Source: Curvibacter sp.
GTDB lineage: Bacteria; Pseudomonadota; Gammaproteobacteria; Burkholderiales; Burkholderiaceae_C
NCBI GenBank assembly: GCA_019233055.1
Contig: JAFAMV010000249.1
Coordinates: forward strand, 1-33,594
Length of the DNA stretch: 33,594 bases
Direction: 5' to 3'
Positions within the stretch are counted from its first letter, which is position 1. The number at the start of each line of letters is the position of its first letter. The notes under the pieces are model-generated. The model worked only from the letters and a program-made list of their open reading frames with translations, ran no database searches and was not told where the DNA came from. Of the stretch, positions 1-9,413 are shown in pieces. The position numbers were made by a program, and so were the translations under genes.

Positions 1-355
1 CGGGGGCGCCCTGGCCGGGCTGCAGCTCGGTGTGCGAGACGCGGCCGACGTGCCAGAGCTGGACCACGATCCGGCCACCGGCGGCATGCACCGCCTCGGT
101 GACCTTCTTCCAGCCGGCGATCTGGTCGGCGCCATACAGGCCGGGCACGTCCGAGTAGCCCTGGCCCTGGTGGCTGATGGCGGTGGCTTCGGTGATCAGC
201 AGGCCGGCGCTGGCACGTTGGGCGTAGTAGGTGGCGGTGATGCCGGCCGGCACTGCGCCAGGGGCGCGGTTGCGGGTCAGCGGGGCCATCACGACGCGGT
301 TGGCCAGCGCCAGGTCACCGGCCTGGACCGGGTCGAAAAGTGTCGGAGCAGTCAT
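1..355 (-). CDS. Old Yellow Enzyme family NADH:flavin oxidoreductase (NemA-like), 5' part only
   Basis: The gene runs off the left edge, leaving the first 118 residues. The start ATG is at 353-355. The N-terminus has the classic OYE beginning: LFDPVQAGDLALANR followed by MAPLTRNRA at residues 23-31, then YYAQRASAGLLITEATAIS and, near the edge, IVVQLWHVGR. These match the FMN-binding first strands of the TIM barrel in NemA (N-ethylmaleimide reductase) and related ene-reductases. Such enzymes bind FMN and use NAD(P)H to reduce activated C=C bonds or nitro compounds in the cytoplasm. The catalytic His/Asn pair and Tyr lie beyond the edge. The gene is divergent from the Liv-type importer, and its likely promoter overlaps a palindrome that resembles a TetR operator. 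TetR control is common for this family but no regulator gene is in view. Family assignment is firm; substrate unknown. Confidence 0.9.
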   Translation of the reverse strand, partial: MTAPTLFDPVQAGDLALANRVVMAPLTRNRAPGAVPAGITATYYAQRASAGLLITEATAISHQGQGYSDVPGLYGADQIAGWKKVTEAVHAAGGRIVVQLWHVGRVSHTELQPGQGAP

Positions 356-556
356 TGCGTAGCCTTCAGAAGGTGGGGACAGGTTTTGAGCTTAACGATG
401 CCCCAAAAAGCCTGCTTGCGCAGCCTCATGTGAAAGCTGCTAGGCCGCAGGAGACGGCACCAGTGCCGACCTCGACGCAGCCCTTGCCGATCGGAGCGGC
501 GGCGCATGGGCAGGGTTTTCACCAGCTGAAAAGCCAGCTCAACCGAAAGAGTTGGC

Positions 557-586
557 AATATACTGCCTCACAAATAGGCAGTTTAA
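557..586 (-). promoter_or_regulatory. Candidate sigma70 promoter for the OYE gene
   Basis: Read on the minus strand, TTAAAC (581-586) and TATATT (557-562) are separated by 18 bp. The -10 is good (5 of 6) and the -35 is weak (3 of 6). The palindrome at 562-582 fills the spacer, which is a typical operator position. The 5' leader would be about 195 nt, longer than usual, so the assignment is tentative. Confidence 0.4.
562..582. promoter_or_regulatory. Palindromic operator-like site, ACTGCCT-N7-AGGCAGT
   Basis: A perfect 7-bp inverted repeat, ACTGCCT and AGGCAGT, flanks a 7-nt AT-rich centre (CACAAAT). It lies between two divergent genes and 26 nt before the importer start codon. Length and symmetry fit a dimeric TetR- or MarR-type regulator. 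A second, weaker dyad (TTTTCA-N5-TGAAAA) lies at 516-532. The rest of the 356-607 intergenic region shows nothing else recognisable. The identity of the binder is inference. Confidence 0.5.
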
Positions 587-607
587 TGCATGAACCAGGA
601 GACCTGC

Positions 608-1798
608 ATGACTTCACGCCGACTGATTCTGAGCCGCAGTGTCGCCTTGGCGGGTGCCGCGTCCTGTGGGCTGTGCTTGCCCGGACTGGCCCGGGCCCAA
701 TCGGGCAAGCTGCGTGTGGGCTTCATGCTGCCCTACACCGGCACCTATGCCCAGCTGGGGGTGGCGATCGAGAATGGCGTGCGCATGGCCATCGACGAAC
801 AGGGCGGCAGGCTGGGTGGGCGTGAGATCGAGTATTTCAAGGTCGACGACGAGTCCGAGCCCGCCAAGGGCATCGAGAATGCCAACAAGCTCGTGCAGCG
901 CGACAAGGTCGATGTGCTGATCGGCACCGTGCATTCGGGTGTCCAGATGGGCATCCAGAAGGTGGCCCGCGACAGCGGGGTGCTCAGCCTGATTCCCAAC
1001 GCCGGCGTGCATGCGGCCACCCGTGCCCTGTGCGCACCGAACGTGTTCCGCACCAGTTTCACCAATGCCCAGCCCACCCTGGCCCTGGGGCCCGCGATGG
1101 TCGCCCGGGGCCACAAGAAGGCCGTCTGGATCACCTGGAAATACGCGGCCGGCGACGAGGCCTACGAGGGTTTCAAGGAAGGCTACACCAAGGCCGGCGG
1201 CACCATCGTCAAGGAGCTGGGCCTGCCGTTCCCGAATGTCGAGTTCCAGGCCCTGCTGACCGAGATCGCCGCCCTCAAGCCCGATGCGGTGGCCTGTTTC
1301 TTCGCCGGCGGCGGCGCCGCCAAGTTCATGCGTGACTATGCGGCGGCCGGCCTCAAGGGCAAGATCCCGCTGTATGGATCGGGTTTCCTCACCGAGGGGG
1401 TGATCGAGGCCGCCGGCCCCGCCGCCGAGGGGGTGATCACCACCATGCACTACAGCGATTCGCTGGACACCCCGCGCAACCGGCAGTTCCGCCTCGACTA
1501 CGCCAAGACCTTCAAGATGCAGCCCGATGTCTACGCCGTCCAGGGCTATGACACCGGTCTGCTGCTGGTGCTGGGCGCCAATGCCGTCAAGGGCGATCTG
1601 AGCGGCAGCAAGCCCGCGCTTTACAAGGCGCTGGAATCGGCCGTGATCGACAGCCCGCGCGGCAGATGGACGATGAGCCGTGCCCACAACCCGGTGCAGG
1701 ACATCTACCTGCGGGTGGTCGAGAAAGGCGAGAACAAGGTGCTGGGCGTCGCCGCCAAGGCGCTGGCCGACAGCGGCACGGGTTGCCGGCTGGGCTGA
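608..1798 (+). CDS. Periplasmic substrate-binding protein of a LivK-type ABC importer
   Basis: A 396-aa protein of the Peripla_BP_6 family (Leu/Ile/Val-binding, type I fold). The start at 608 is chosen because AGGAG (597-601) sits 6 nt upstream; an ATG at 590 has no such site. The N-terminus is a signal peptide with twin arginines (SRRLIL), a hydrophobic core and a likely cleavage after ARA near residue 31. The mature start LRVGFMLPYTGTYAQLG is typical of the family, followed by GVRMAIDEQGG and a ligand-loop region with VHSGVQMGIQKV. It delivers the ligand to the permeases encoded immediately downstream. Ligands of this family include branched-chain amino acids, amides, urea and aromatic acids, and nothing here settles which. 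First gene of a five-gene operon with permease and ATPase genes. Confidence 0.9.
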   Translation: MTSRRLILSRSVALAGAASCGLCLPGLARAQSGKLRVGFMLPYTGTYAQLGVAIENGVRMAIDEQGGRLGGREIEYFKVDDESEPAKGIENANKLVQRDKVDVLIGTVHSGVQMGIQKVARDSGVLSLIPNAGVHAATRALCAPNVFRTSFTNAQPTLALGPAMVARGHKKAVWITWKYAAGDEAYEGFKEGYTKAGGTIVKELGLPFPNVEFQALLTEIAALKPDAVACFFAGGGAAKFMRDYAAAGLKGKIPLYGSGFLTEGVIEAAGPAAEGVITTMHYSDSLDTPRNRQFRLDYAKTFKMQPDVYAVQGYDTGLLLVLGANAVKGDLSGSKPALYKALESAVIDSPRGRWTMSRAHNPVQDIYLRVVEKGENKVLGVAAKALADSGTGCRLG

Positions 1799-1825
1799 TC
1801 CGGGTGCTGGGGGAAGACAGGCCGC

Positions 1826-2689
1826 ATGGACATCGCCAATTTCCTGATCCAGCTGCTCAACAGCGTTCAATATGGTCTGCTGTTGTTCATGCTGGCGGCG
1901 GGCCTGACCCTGATCTTCGGCATCATGGGTGTCGTCAACCTGGCCCATGGCAGCTTCTACATGCTCGGCGCCTACCTGGCCTGGTGGCTCAGTGCCCGGG
2001 TCGGCAGCCTGCCGCTGGCCATCGTGCTCGGCGCCCTGTTGTCGGTGGGGCTGGGTCTGGCGCTCGAGGCCCTGCTGTTCCGCCATTTCTACCGGCGCGA
2101 CCATCTGGACCAGGTGCTGCTCACCTTCGGCCTGATCTATGTCTTCGAAGAACTGCGCTCGCTGCTGTGGGGCGACGATGTGCACGGGGTGGACATCCCC
2201 CAGGGCCTGGATTGGTCGCTGCCCCTCACCGACACCCTCTCGTACCCGGCCTACCGCCTGTTCATGTCGGGGCTCTGCCTGCTGCTGGCCCTGGGGCTTT
2301 ACCTGCTGATCTCGCGCACCCGGCTGGGCATGAAGATCCGGGCCGGGGCCTTCAACCGCGAGATGGCGCAATCGCTGGGGATCAACATCCGGCGCATCCA
2401 TGCCGTGGTGTTCGCCCTGGGCGTGGGCCTGGCGGCCGTGGCCGGCATGATCGCGGCGCCCGTCGCCAGCGTCTACCCCAACATGGGTTCGCAGGTGCTG
2501 ATCATGTGTTTCGTGGTGGTGGTCATCGGCGGCATCGGCTCGGTGCGCGGCGCCCTCGTTGCGGCCCTGCTGGTCGGCCTAGTGGACACCTTCGGCAAGG
2601 TGCTGCTGCCCCAGGTCTCCGGCATGCTGGTCTACATGCTGATGGCTGCCGTGCTGCTCTGGAAGCCCGAGGGTCTGTTCAAGCAATGA
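1826..2689 (+). CDS. LivH-type inner-membrane permease
   Basis: A 287-aa polytopic membrane protein of the BPD_transp_2 family. It begins with a hydrophobic segment (LLLFMLAAGLTLIFGIMGVVNLAHG); the NLAHGSFYMLGAY motif is diagnostic of LivH. Later it has a conserved cytoplasmic region (RTRLGMKIRAGAFNREMAQSLGI), the coupling stretch that contacts the ATPase, and a GGIGSVRGALVAALLVG segment near the C-terminus. About eight membrane spans are visible. It forms half of the translocation channel with the product of the next gene. It starts 27 nt after the binding-protein stop, in the same operon. Confidence 0.92.
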   Translation: MDIANFLIQLLNSVQYGLLLFMLAAGLTLIFGIMGVVNLAHGSFYMLGAYLAWWLSARVGSLPLAIVLGALLSVGLGLALEALLFRHFYRRDHLDQVLLTFGLIYVFEELRSLLWGDDVHGVDIPQGLDWSLPLTDTLSYPAYRLFMSGLCLLLALGLYLLISRTRLGMKIRAGAFNREMAQSLGINIRRIHAVVFALGVGLAAVAGMIAAPVASVYPNMGSQVLIMCFVVVVIGGIGSVRGALVAALLVGLVDTFGKVLLPQVSGMLVYMLMAAVLLWKPEGLFKQ

Positions 2690-2750
2690 CGATCGTCCCC
2701 AACGCCGCGACTGCCGCCGTACCTCGTCCATCCTGCCCGGAGTCCTGCTG

Positions 2751-3776
2751 ATGTCCGCCCCGCGTGCCCACCTCGAAACCCTGCCGCGCGGCCTGCAGGT
2801 CGCCCTGGCCTTGGGCCTGCTGGCCCTGCTGGGTTTTCCTCTGGCGGGCAGCGACTTTTATGTCCAGATGGTCGCGCGCATGATGATCCTGGCCATCTTC
2901 GCGATGAGCCTGGATCTGCTGCAGGGGGTGACCGGCCTGGTCAGTCTCGGCCACGCCGCCTATTTCGGCTTGGCCGGCTATGCGCTGGCCTTCGTCACGC
3001 CGGGCGGCGAGCCGGTCAGCCTGTGGTGGACCCTGCCGGCCGCGGTGGGCGCCTCGGCGCTGGCGGCCCTGGTGATCGGCTTCCTGGTGGTGCGCACCCA
3101 TGGCATCTACTTCATCATGGTCACCATGGCCTTCGCGCAGATGCTGTTCTACCTGTTCTTCGACAACAAGGTGCTGGGCGGCTCCGACGGTCTCTACATC
3201 AACTTCAGACCCGATGCGGCCGTGGCAGGCTGGCTGCCCTTCGACCTCGAGAACAAACTCGTCTTCTACTACTTCACGCTGTTCTTCCTGGTGGCCGTCT
3301 ACACCTTCCTGCGGCGCCTGCTCTGGAGCCCGTTCGGCCGTGCCCTGGTCGGCATCCGCATCAATGAGCACCGCATGCGGGCCATGGGTTTCGGCACCTT
3401 CGGCTACAAGCTCGGCGCCTTCACCCTGGCCGGTGCCCTGGCCGGGCTGGCTGGCTATCTGTGGGGCGTGCAGAGCGGTTACGTGAACCCCGAGCTGATG
3501 GGGTTCCACATGAGCGCCCATGCTCTCATGATGGTGATCCTCGGCGGCATGGGAAATTTCGCGGGTGCCATCGTCGGTGCTTTCACCTTCGAGCTGTTGC
3601 TGGACCTGTTCAAGGACCTGCCCGCCGTGGGCGGCTTCGATCTCGGCAAGCATTGGCAGTTGTCGATGGGCTTGTTCATCGTGGCCGTGATCGTGTTCGC
3701 GCCGCGCGGCCTGCTGGGGCTGGCGCAGCGATCGGCCCCGGCTTCAGCGGAGACCCCGCCCGGCGAGCCGCCATGA
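2751..3776 (+). CDS. LivM-type inner-membrane permease
   Basis: A 341-aa polytopic permease, partner of the LivH-type protein. Family signatures visible: AMSLDLLQGVTGLVSLGHAAYFGLAGYA near residues 45-75, the coupling region PFGRALVGIRINEHRMRAMGF, and GGMGNFAGAIVGAFTFELL near the C-terminus. GGAGT upstream of ATG 2751 is a usable ribosome-binding site. The 61-nt gap after livH is the longest inside the operon. The stop codon overlaps the next start as ATGA (3773-3776), so translation with the ATPase is probably coupled. Confidence 0.92.
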   Translation: MSAPRAHLETLPRGLQVALALGLLALLGFPLAGSDFYVQMVARMMILAIFAMSLDLLQGVTGLVSLGHAAYFGLAGYALAFVTPGGEPVSLWWTLPAAVGASALAALVIGFLVVRTHGIYFIMVTMAFAQMLFYLFFDNKVLGGSDGLYINFRPDAAVAGWLPFDLENKLVFYYFTLFFLVAVYTFLRRLLWSPFGRALVGIRINEHRMRAMGFGTFGYKLGAFTLAGALAGLAGYLWGVQSGYVNPELMGFHMSAHALMMVILGGMGNFAGAIVGAFTFELLLDLFKDLPAVGGFDLGKHWQLSMGLFIVAVIVFAPRGLLGLAQRSAPASAETPPGEPP

Positions 3777-4546
3777 CCATGAGCCTGTCCTCTGACGCCT
3801 CCGACATCCTGTTGAGCGCGCGCGGCCTGACGCGCCACTTTGGTGGCCTAGCGGCGGTCCAGCAGATCGACCTCGACCTGTCGCGCGACCGCATCCATGC
3901 GGTGATCGGCCCCAACGGTGCCGGCAAATCCACGCTGACCCATCTGCTGTCCGGCGACCTGCCGCCGAGCGGGGGGCGCATCATCCTGGGTGGGCAGGAC
4001 GTCACCGGCTGGCCGGCCGAACGCATCTCGCGCCAGGGACTGGGCCGCAGCTATCAGAAGACCAACATCTTTGCTCCGCTCAGTGTCTGGGACAACGTGC
4101 GTCTCGCGGCCCAGTCCCGCAGTCCCCAGGCGTGGCGCTGGCTGAGCCGCGCCGACGGCTGCACGGCAGTCAACGAGCGTGCCGAGCGTGCCCTGGAACT
4201 GGCCGGGCTGCAATCCCGGCGCCGCACCATGGCCGGCGCAGCCAGCCATGGTGAACAGCGCCAGCTCGAGATCGCCATGACGCTGGCCACCGAACCCCAG
4301 GTGCTGCTGCTCGACGAGCCCCTGGCCGGCATGGGAGTGGCCGAGGCCGAACGCATCGTCGAGCTGTTGCTGCGCCTCAAGCCCGGCCGCGCCATGATGC
4401 TGGTCGAACACGACATGGATGCCGTCTTTGCGCTGGCGGACCAGTTGACGGTGATGGTCAATGGTCAGCGCATCGCCAGCGGCAGCCCGGCCGTGGTGCG
4501 GACCGACCCGCTGGTGCAGGCGGCCTACCTTGGAGCCGATGAATGA
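3773..4546 (+). CDS. LivG-type ABC ATPase
   Basis: A 257-aa nucleotide-binding subunit. The start at 3773 overlaps the livM stop (ATGA); an open frame continues upstream but lies inside livM. The Walker A is GPNGAGKST. The Q-loop region reads GLGRSYQKTNIF. The signature is ASHGEQRQLEIA, with alanine where LivG proteins usually have leucine. The Walker B is VLLLDEPLAGMG, and the switch histidine is in MMLVEHDMDAVF. The extra insert after the Q-loop (VWDNVRLAAQSRS) and the D-loop GMG are typical of LivG. It pairs with the following LivF-type subunit to power uptake. The ATGA overlap with the next gene (4543-4546) shows tight operon packing. Confidence 0.93.
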   Translation: MTMSLSSDASDILLSARGLTRHFGGLAAVQQIDLDLSRDRIHAVIGPNGAGKSTLTHLLSGDLPPSGGRIILGGQDVTGWPAERISRQGLGRSYQKTNIFAPLSVWDNVRLAAQSRSPQAWRWLSRADGCTAVNERAERALELAGLQSRRRTMAGAASHGEQRQLEIAMTLATEPQVLLLDEPLAGMGVAEAERIVELLLRLKPGRAMMLVEHDMDAVFALADQLTVMVNGQRIASGSPAVVRTDPLVQAAYLGADE

Positions 4547-5265
4547 GCCACAAGCCCGAAGGGTTGATCGAGGTTCAGGGCCTCAACACCTGTTATGGCG
4601 CCAGCCACATCCTGCACGACCTCGGCTTCTCGGTGGCGCGCGGCGAGACTGTCGGACTGATGGGGCGCAACGGCATGGGCAAGAGCACCCTGCTGAAAAG
4701 CATCATGGGCCTGGTCAAGCCCCGCTCGGGCCAGGTCCGCATCGGCGGCCGGGTGATGACCGGTCGGCCGCCCCATGAAGTGTCGTGCCTGGGCATCGCC
4801 TACGTGCCCGAAGGGCGCGGCATCTTTGCCAACCTCAGCGTGCGCGAGAACCTGCAGATGGCGGCGCGCGCCGGCACCCGGGGCCAACGCGACTGGACCT
4901 ATGAGCGCGTGCTGGAGACCTTTCCGCGCCTGGGCGAGCGCCTGCGGCATGGCGGCCAGCAGCTGTCGGGCGGCGAACAGCAGATGCTGACCATCGGCCG
5001 TGCCCTCATGACCAACCCCGATGTGCTGATCCTCGACGAGGCCACCGAAGGCCTGGCCCCGCTGATCGCGCGCGAGATCTGGCGCATCTGCGGCCTGATC
5101 CGTGAAAGCGGCATCAGCAGCGTGATCGTCGACAAGAACTGGAAGCACCTGACCCAGATCAGCAATCGCAACGTGATCCTGGTGAAAGGCCGAGTGGTCT
5201 TCGACGGCAGTTCCGACGAGTTGTGCGGCCAACCGGGTTTGCTGGACCAGTATCTGGGGGTCTAG
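4543..5265 (+). CDS. LivF-type ABC ATPase
   Basis: A 240-aa second nucleotide-binding subunit of the importer. Motifs: Walker A GRNGMGKST, the LivF-specific YVPEGRGIFANLSVRENL, signature QLSGGEQQMLTIGRAL, Walker B VLILDEATEGLAP. The switch-loop position reads SVIVDKNWKHL, where many ABC ATPases have a histidine. This VDKN form occurs in other LivF-like proteins, so it need not mean loss of activity. It overlaps the LivG gene by four bases (ATGA) and ends the operon. A dyad-rich non-coding stretch of about 215 nt follows. Confidence 0.93.
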   Translation: MSHKPEGLIEVQGLNTCYGASHILHDLGFSVARGETVGLMGRNGMGKSTLLKSIMGLVKPRSGQVRIGGRVMTGRPPHEVSCLGIAYVPEGRGIFANLSVRENLQMAARAGTRGQRDWTYERVLETFPRLGERLRHGGQQLSGGEQQMLTIGRALMTNPDVLILDEATEGLAPLIAREIWRICGLIRESGISSVIVDKNWKHLTQISNRNVILVKGRVVFDGSSDELCGQPGLLDQYLGV

Positions 5266-5480
5266 AGAAACTCAGAGGCCCTTCTCCGGTCGCCCCAGGG
5301 GGCCTTGAGGTGCGCAGCCACCTGCAGCCTATGAAACCGGCGCGCACGCCAAGGTTCAAGAGGCCGCGGAGCAGGCCTCATCAGGGCTCCCGCGGAGCCG
5401 GCTTGGCCGGTCCGCTGGCTGTGCCCCTGGAGGGGGATGGAACTTCCACACGCCGTGAAGAAGTTCAAACGGGGTGGGTC
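5266..5480. repeat. Dyad-rich intergenic stretch between convergent genes
   Basis: No gene is apparent. Several inverted repeats are packed together: GAGGCC (5360-5365) with GGCCTC (5374-5379), and GGCTCC-CGC-GGAGCC (5385-5399). The outer ends CCCCAGGGGG (near 5293) and CCCCTGGAGGGGG (near 5424) are also self-complementary. None is followed by a T-run, so this is not a textbook intrinsic terminator. The pattern resembles the REP-like palindromic intergenic repeats common in Burkholderiales. It sits between the convergent importer operon and GST gene and could serve both 3' ends. Confidence 0.45.
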
Positions 5481-6089
5481 TTACTTCAACAGGCCTTCGG
5501 CCTTCAGGGCTGCCTGCACGGCCGGGCGGGCGCCGACCCGGGCATGGTGCGCATTGAGCTGGGCCAGGGCCGAGATGTCCACGCCGACATGGCGGCTCCA
5601 GCCGGTCACGGTGAACAGGTAGGCATCGGCCACGCTGAAGTCGTCGCCCAGCAGATAGGCCTTGCCGGCCAGTTCGCCGTCCACCCATTGCAGGCGGCCC
5701 AGCAGGCGTTCGATCACCAGAGGCTTGTAGTCGGCCGGGGTGGCCGGGTTGAACAGCGGGCTGAAGCCCTTGTGCAGCTCGGTGCCGATGAAGGTCAGCC
5801 ACTCCTGCAGCTTGTAGCGCTCGAAGCTGCCGTTGGCCGGGGCCAGCCGGGTCTGGGGAACCTGGTCGGCAATGTATTGGACGATGGCCGGGCCTTCGTG
5901 CAGGCGGCGGCCGTCGGCCAGCTCCAGCAGGGGGACATAGCCCAGCGGGTTGATGCTGTAGTAGTCGGTGCCGTCCTGCAGCTTGTGGGTCTTGGTGCTG
6001 GCCATGATGGCGGTGAAGGGCAGGCCGGACTCGTGCAGCACGATGTGCGGGGACAGCGAACAGGCGCCAGGGCTGTAATAGAGCTTCAT
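5481..6089 (-). CDS. gstA: Beta-class glutathione S-transferase (GstA-like)
   Basis: A 202-aa protein very close in sequence style and length to E. coli GstA. The N-terminal thioredoxin-fold domain starts MKLYYSPGACSLSPHI, with Cys10, the residue that forms the mixed disulfide with glutathione in beta-class enzymes. NPLGYVPLLEL and EGPAIVQYIAD supply the glutathione-binding cis-proline and Ser/Glu positions. The all-helical C-terminal domain has ELHKGFSPLFNPATP, with the beta-class histidine, and the helix-capping FSVADAYLFTV. It conjugates or reduces electrophiles with glutathione in the cytoplasm. AAGGAG lies about 7 nt before the start on its strand. It is transcribed alone, convergent with the importer operon. 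Confidence 0.93.
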   Translation of the reverse strand: MKLYYSPGACSLSPHIVLHESGLPFTAIMASTKTHKLQDGTDYYSINPLGYVPLLELADGRRLHEGPAIVQYIADQVPQTRLAPANGSFERYKLQEWLTFIGTELHKGFSPLFNPATPADYKPLVIERLLGRLQWVDGELAGKAYLLGDDFSVADAYLFTVTGWSRHVGVDISALAQLNAHHARVGARPAVQAALKAEGLLK

Positions 6090-6175
6090 GGGGGTCTCTC
6101 CTTGGAATGGGCCCTCATCGTAGCGCGTGAGGCCTGCGCCTGCTCGGCGCGGTCCGATCGCCTACGGCTTCCGGG

Positions 6176-6460
6176 TCATGGGCGGGTCAGGTGTTCCAGT
6201 CGCTCGAGGTAGGCCAGCGCCTCGGCGCGGTGGCTGCCGCACATCTCGGCCTGGGGCTGGAGCTGGCTGCAGACGGCGGGGCGCTCCGGCCGGCCGAAGA
6301 TCCTGCAGCGAAGCTGTTCGTCGAGCTGGATGCAGGGCACACCGGCCGGCTTGCCCTGCGGCATGCCAGGAATCGGCGAACTGATCGACGGGGCGATGCA
6401 GCAGGCGCCGCAGTCGGGGCGGCAGGCCCGGGCGGGGGTGGCGATGGGGTGGTGTTTCAC
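6176..6460 (-). CDS. YkgJ-family cysteine-cluster protein
   Basis: A 94-aa protein with the CxxCxxCC-type cluster [12 protein letters not shown] near residues 14-25. Further conserved cysteines follow: [25 protein letters not shown], and MCG. This spacing is the UPF0153/YkgJ signature of a predicted Zn- or Fe-S-binding domain; the function is not established. The only plausible start is GTG at 6458-6460, and no good Shine-Dalgarno precedes it. That GTG lies inside a perfect parS site (6453-6468), so ParB bound there would cover the translation start and probably the 5' end of the transcript. It is divergent from mnmG. Confidence 0.82.
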   Translation of the reverse strand: MKHHPIATPARACRPDCGACCIAPSISSPIPGMPQGKPAGVPCIQLDEQLRCRIFGRPERPAVCSQLQPQAEMCGSHRAEALAYLERLEHLTRP

Positions 6461-6468
6461 GTGAAACA
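6453..6468. promoter_or_regulatory. parS: parS centromere site 1 (perfect 16-mer)
   Basis: TGTTTCACGTGAAACA is a perfect palindrome identical to the proteobacterial chromosomal parS consensus bound by ParB/Spo0J. It is 3.6 kb before parA and overlaps the GTG start of the YkgJ-type gene. ParB encoded at 11418-12359 is the expected binder. Confidence 0.95.
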
Positions 6469-6555
6469 GGGAGCGGGTGGCAGTCGGATCCTGGCGATTG
6501 TCCCAGACGGGAGAGGGGCAGGGTGGCCCTGGCCGGGGTGCGACAAGCCCTGCCG

Positions 6556-6585
6556 TTCGCGTGGAAGAGGCTGCACCGGTAAAAT
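6556..6585 (+). promoter_or_regulatory. Candidate promoter of mnmG-rsmG
   Basis: TAAAAT (6580-6585) matches the -10 consensus at five of six positions. TTCGCG (6556-6561) is a weak -35 at 18 bp. Transcription would start about 75 nt before the mnmG ATG. The rest of the 6461-6666 gap is GC-rich and shows no other signal. Confidence 0.4.
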
Positions 6586-6666
6586 TGCAGGCTTCGGGCC
6601 ACCGGCCCCCCGGGTGCGGGATGCCCCGGCCCAGACTGTCCGCGGCCCAGAGCCCGACCCACCACC

Positions 6667-8636
<1,970 letters not shown>

Positions 8637-8640
<4 letters not shown>

Positions 8641-9311
8641 GCCGCGCCTTTGAAGCTGAGTTGCGCGACGGGGTGGGGCGTCTGGGGCTGAGCCTGGACG
8701 ATGGCCAGATCGCCCGGCTGCTCGACTACATGGACCTGATCCAGAAGTGGAACCGGGTCTACAACCTGACCTCGGTGCGGGATCCGGCCGAAATGCTGAG
8801 CCACCACCTGCTCGACAGCCTGGCGGCTGTGCCGCCCTTGCAACGCCATCTGGCCGGTCTGGGCGGGAAGGGCGGAGCGGTCGGTCGATGTCTGCTCGAT
8901 GTCGGCTCGGGCGGCGGCCTGCCGGGTGTGGTGTTCGCGATCTGCTGTCCTGATCTGGCGGTGAGTTGCGTCGATACCGTGGCCAAGAAGGCGGCCTTTG
9001 TGCAGCAGGTGGCGGCCGAGCTCAAGCTGGGCAATCTGCGCGGCGTGCATGCGCGGGTGGAGAACCTCAGCGGTCCCTTCGATGTGGTGAGCTGCCGCGC
9101 CTTCGCCTCGCTGCCCGATTTCGTCAACTGGTCGCGCGCTGCCCTGGGCCCAGACAGCGTCTGGCTGGCCATGAAGGGCCGCCACCCCGAAGCCGAACTG
9201 GCGGCGCTGCCGACGGATGTGGCGGTGTTTCACGTGGAACCTCTGGAGGTCCCGCGCCTGGATGCCGAGCGCTGCATCATCTGGATGCGGCCGATCGAGT
9301 CTGCAGCCTGA
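8637..9311 (+). CDS. rsmG: 16S rRNA (guanine527-N7)-methyltransferase RsmG (GidB)
   Basis: A 224-aa SAM-dependent methyltransferase that modifies G527 in the 530 loop of 16S rRNA. The N-terminal family region contains [29 protein letters not shown]. Motif I is [17 protein letters not shown], and [16 protein letters not shown] carries the conserved RAF. Length is typical. It overlaps mnmG by four bases. Near its 3' end the codons for AVFHVEP include a near-consensus parS. Loss of rsmG in other bacteria gives low-level streptomycin resistance, so this is housekeeping function. Confidence 0.97.
9226..9241. promoter_or_regulatory. parS: Degenerate parS-like site 3 (inside rsmG)
   Basis: TGTTTCACGTGGAACC matches the parS consensus at 14 of 16 positions and keeps the full TTTCACGTG core. 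Its reverse complement differs from the B. subtilis variant TGTTCCACGTGAAACA only at the first base. It is 0.8 kb before parA. It is probably a weaker ParB site, but a constraint of the coded AVFHVEP cannot be excluded. Confidence 0.65.
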
Positions 9312-9322
9312 ATCCGCGCCGA

Positions 9323-9350
9323 TGCAACAGCGGCGCAGGTTTGCAACAGC
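9323..9350 (+). repeat. Short direct repeat TGCAACAGC downstream of rsmG
   Basis: TGCAACAGC occurs at 9323-9331 and again at 9342-9350, 19 bp apart, in the 102-nt gap between rsmG and the LysE-type gene. The first copy lies in the loop of a weak GCGCC/GGCGC hairpin. Two half-sites on one face of the helix, just ahead of a promoter, could be a regulator site; the evidence is slight. Confidence 0.3.
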
Positions 9351-9356
9351 CTGACA

Positions 9357-9385
9357 TTGGGCGCGGCAGCGGCCTCGCTTAAACT
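9357..9385 (+). promoter_or_regulatory. Candidate sigma70 promoter of the LysE-type gene
   Basis: TTGGGC (9357-9362) and TAAACT (9380-9385) are separated by 17 bp. Transcription would start about 20 nt before the start codon at 9414. The promoter may also serve parA, which begins 23 nt after the LysE-type stop. Confidence 0.55.
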
Positions 9386-9413
9386 CGTCGCCTCAATTCG
9401 CGAGGGAAATCTC

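Noticed and set aside
352..558. Possible 68-codon gene on the minus strand upstream of the OYE gene
   Set aside because: No Shine-Dalgarno, low-complexity Arg-rich translation, and it overlaps the OYE start codon; more likely leader sequence.
552..587. Plus-strand sigma70 promoter using TTGGCA (552-557) and TTTAAT (582-587) for the importer
   Set aside because: The spacing is 24 bp, too long, and the start site would lie only about 15 nt before the start codon; not convincing.
614..2401. Very long open frame on the minus strand opposite the binding-protein and permease genes
   Set aside because: Its translation is rich in Gln, His, Gly and Ala with no domain. It is the antisense shadow of well-supported genes in high-GC DNA.
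5095..5160. LivF switch region with Asp-Lys in place of His as a sign of a dead ATPase
   Set aside because: The VDKNW form is found in other LivF-like subunits, and all other ATPase motifs are intact.
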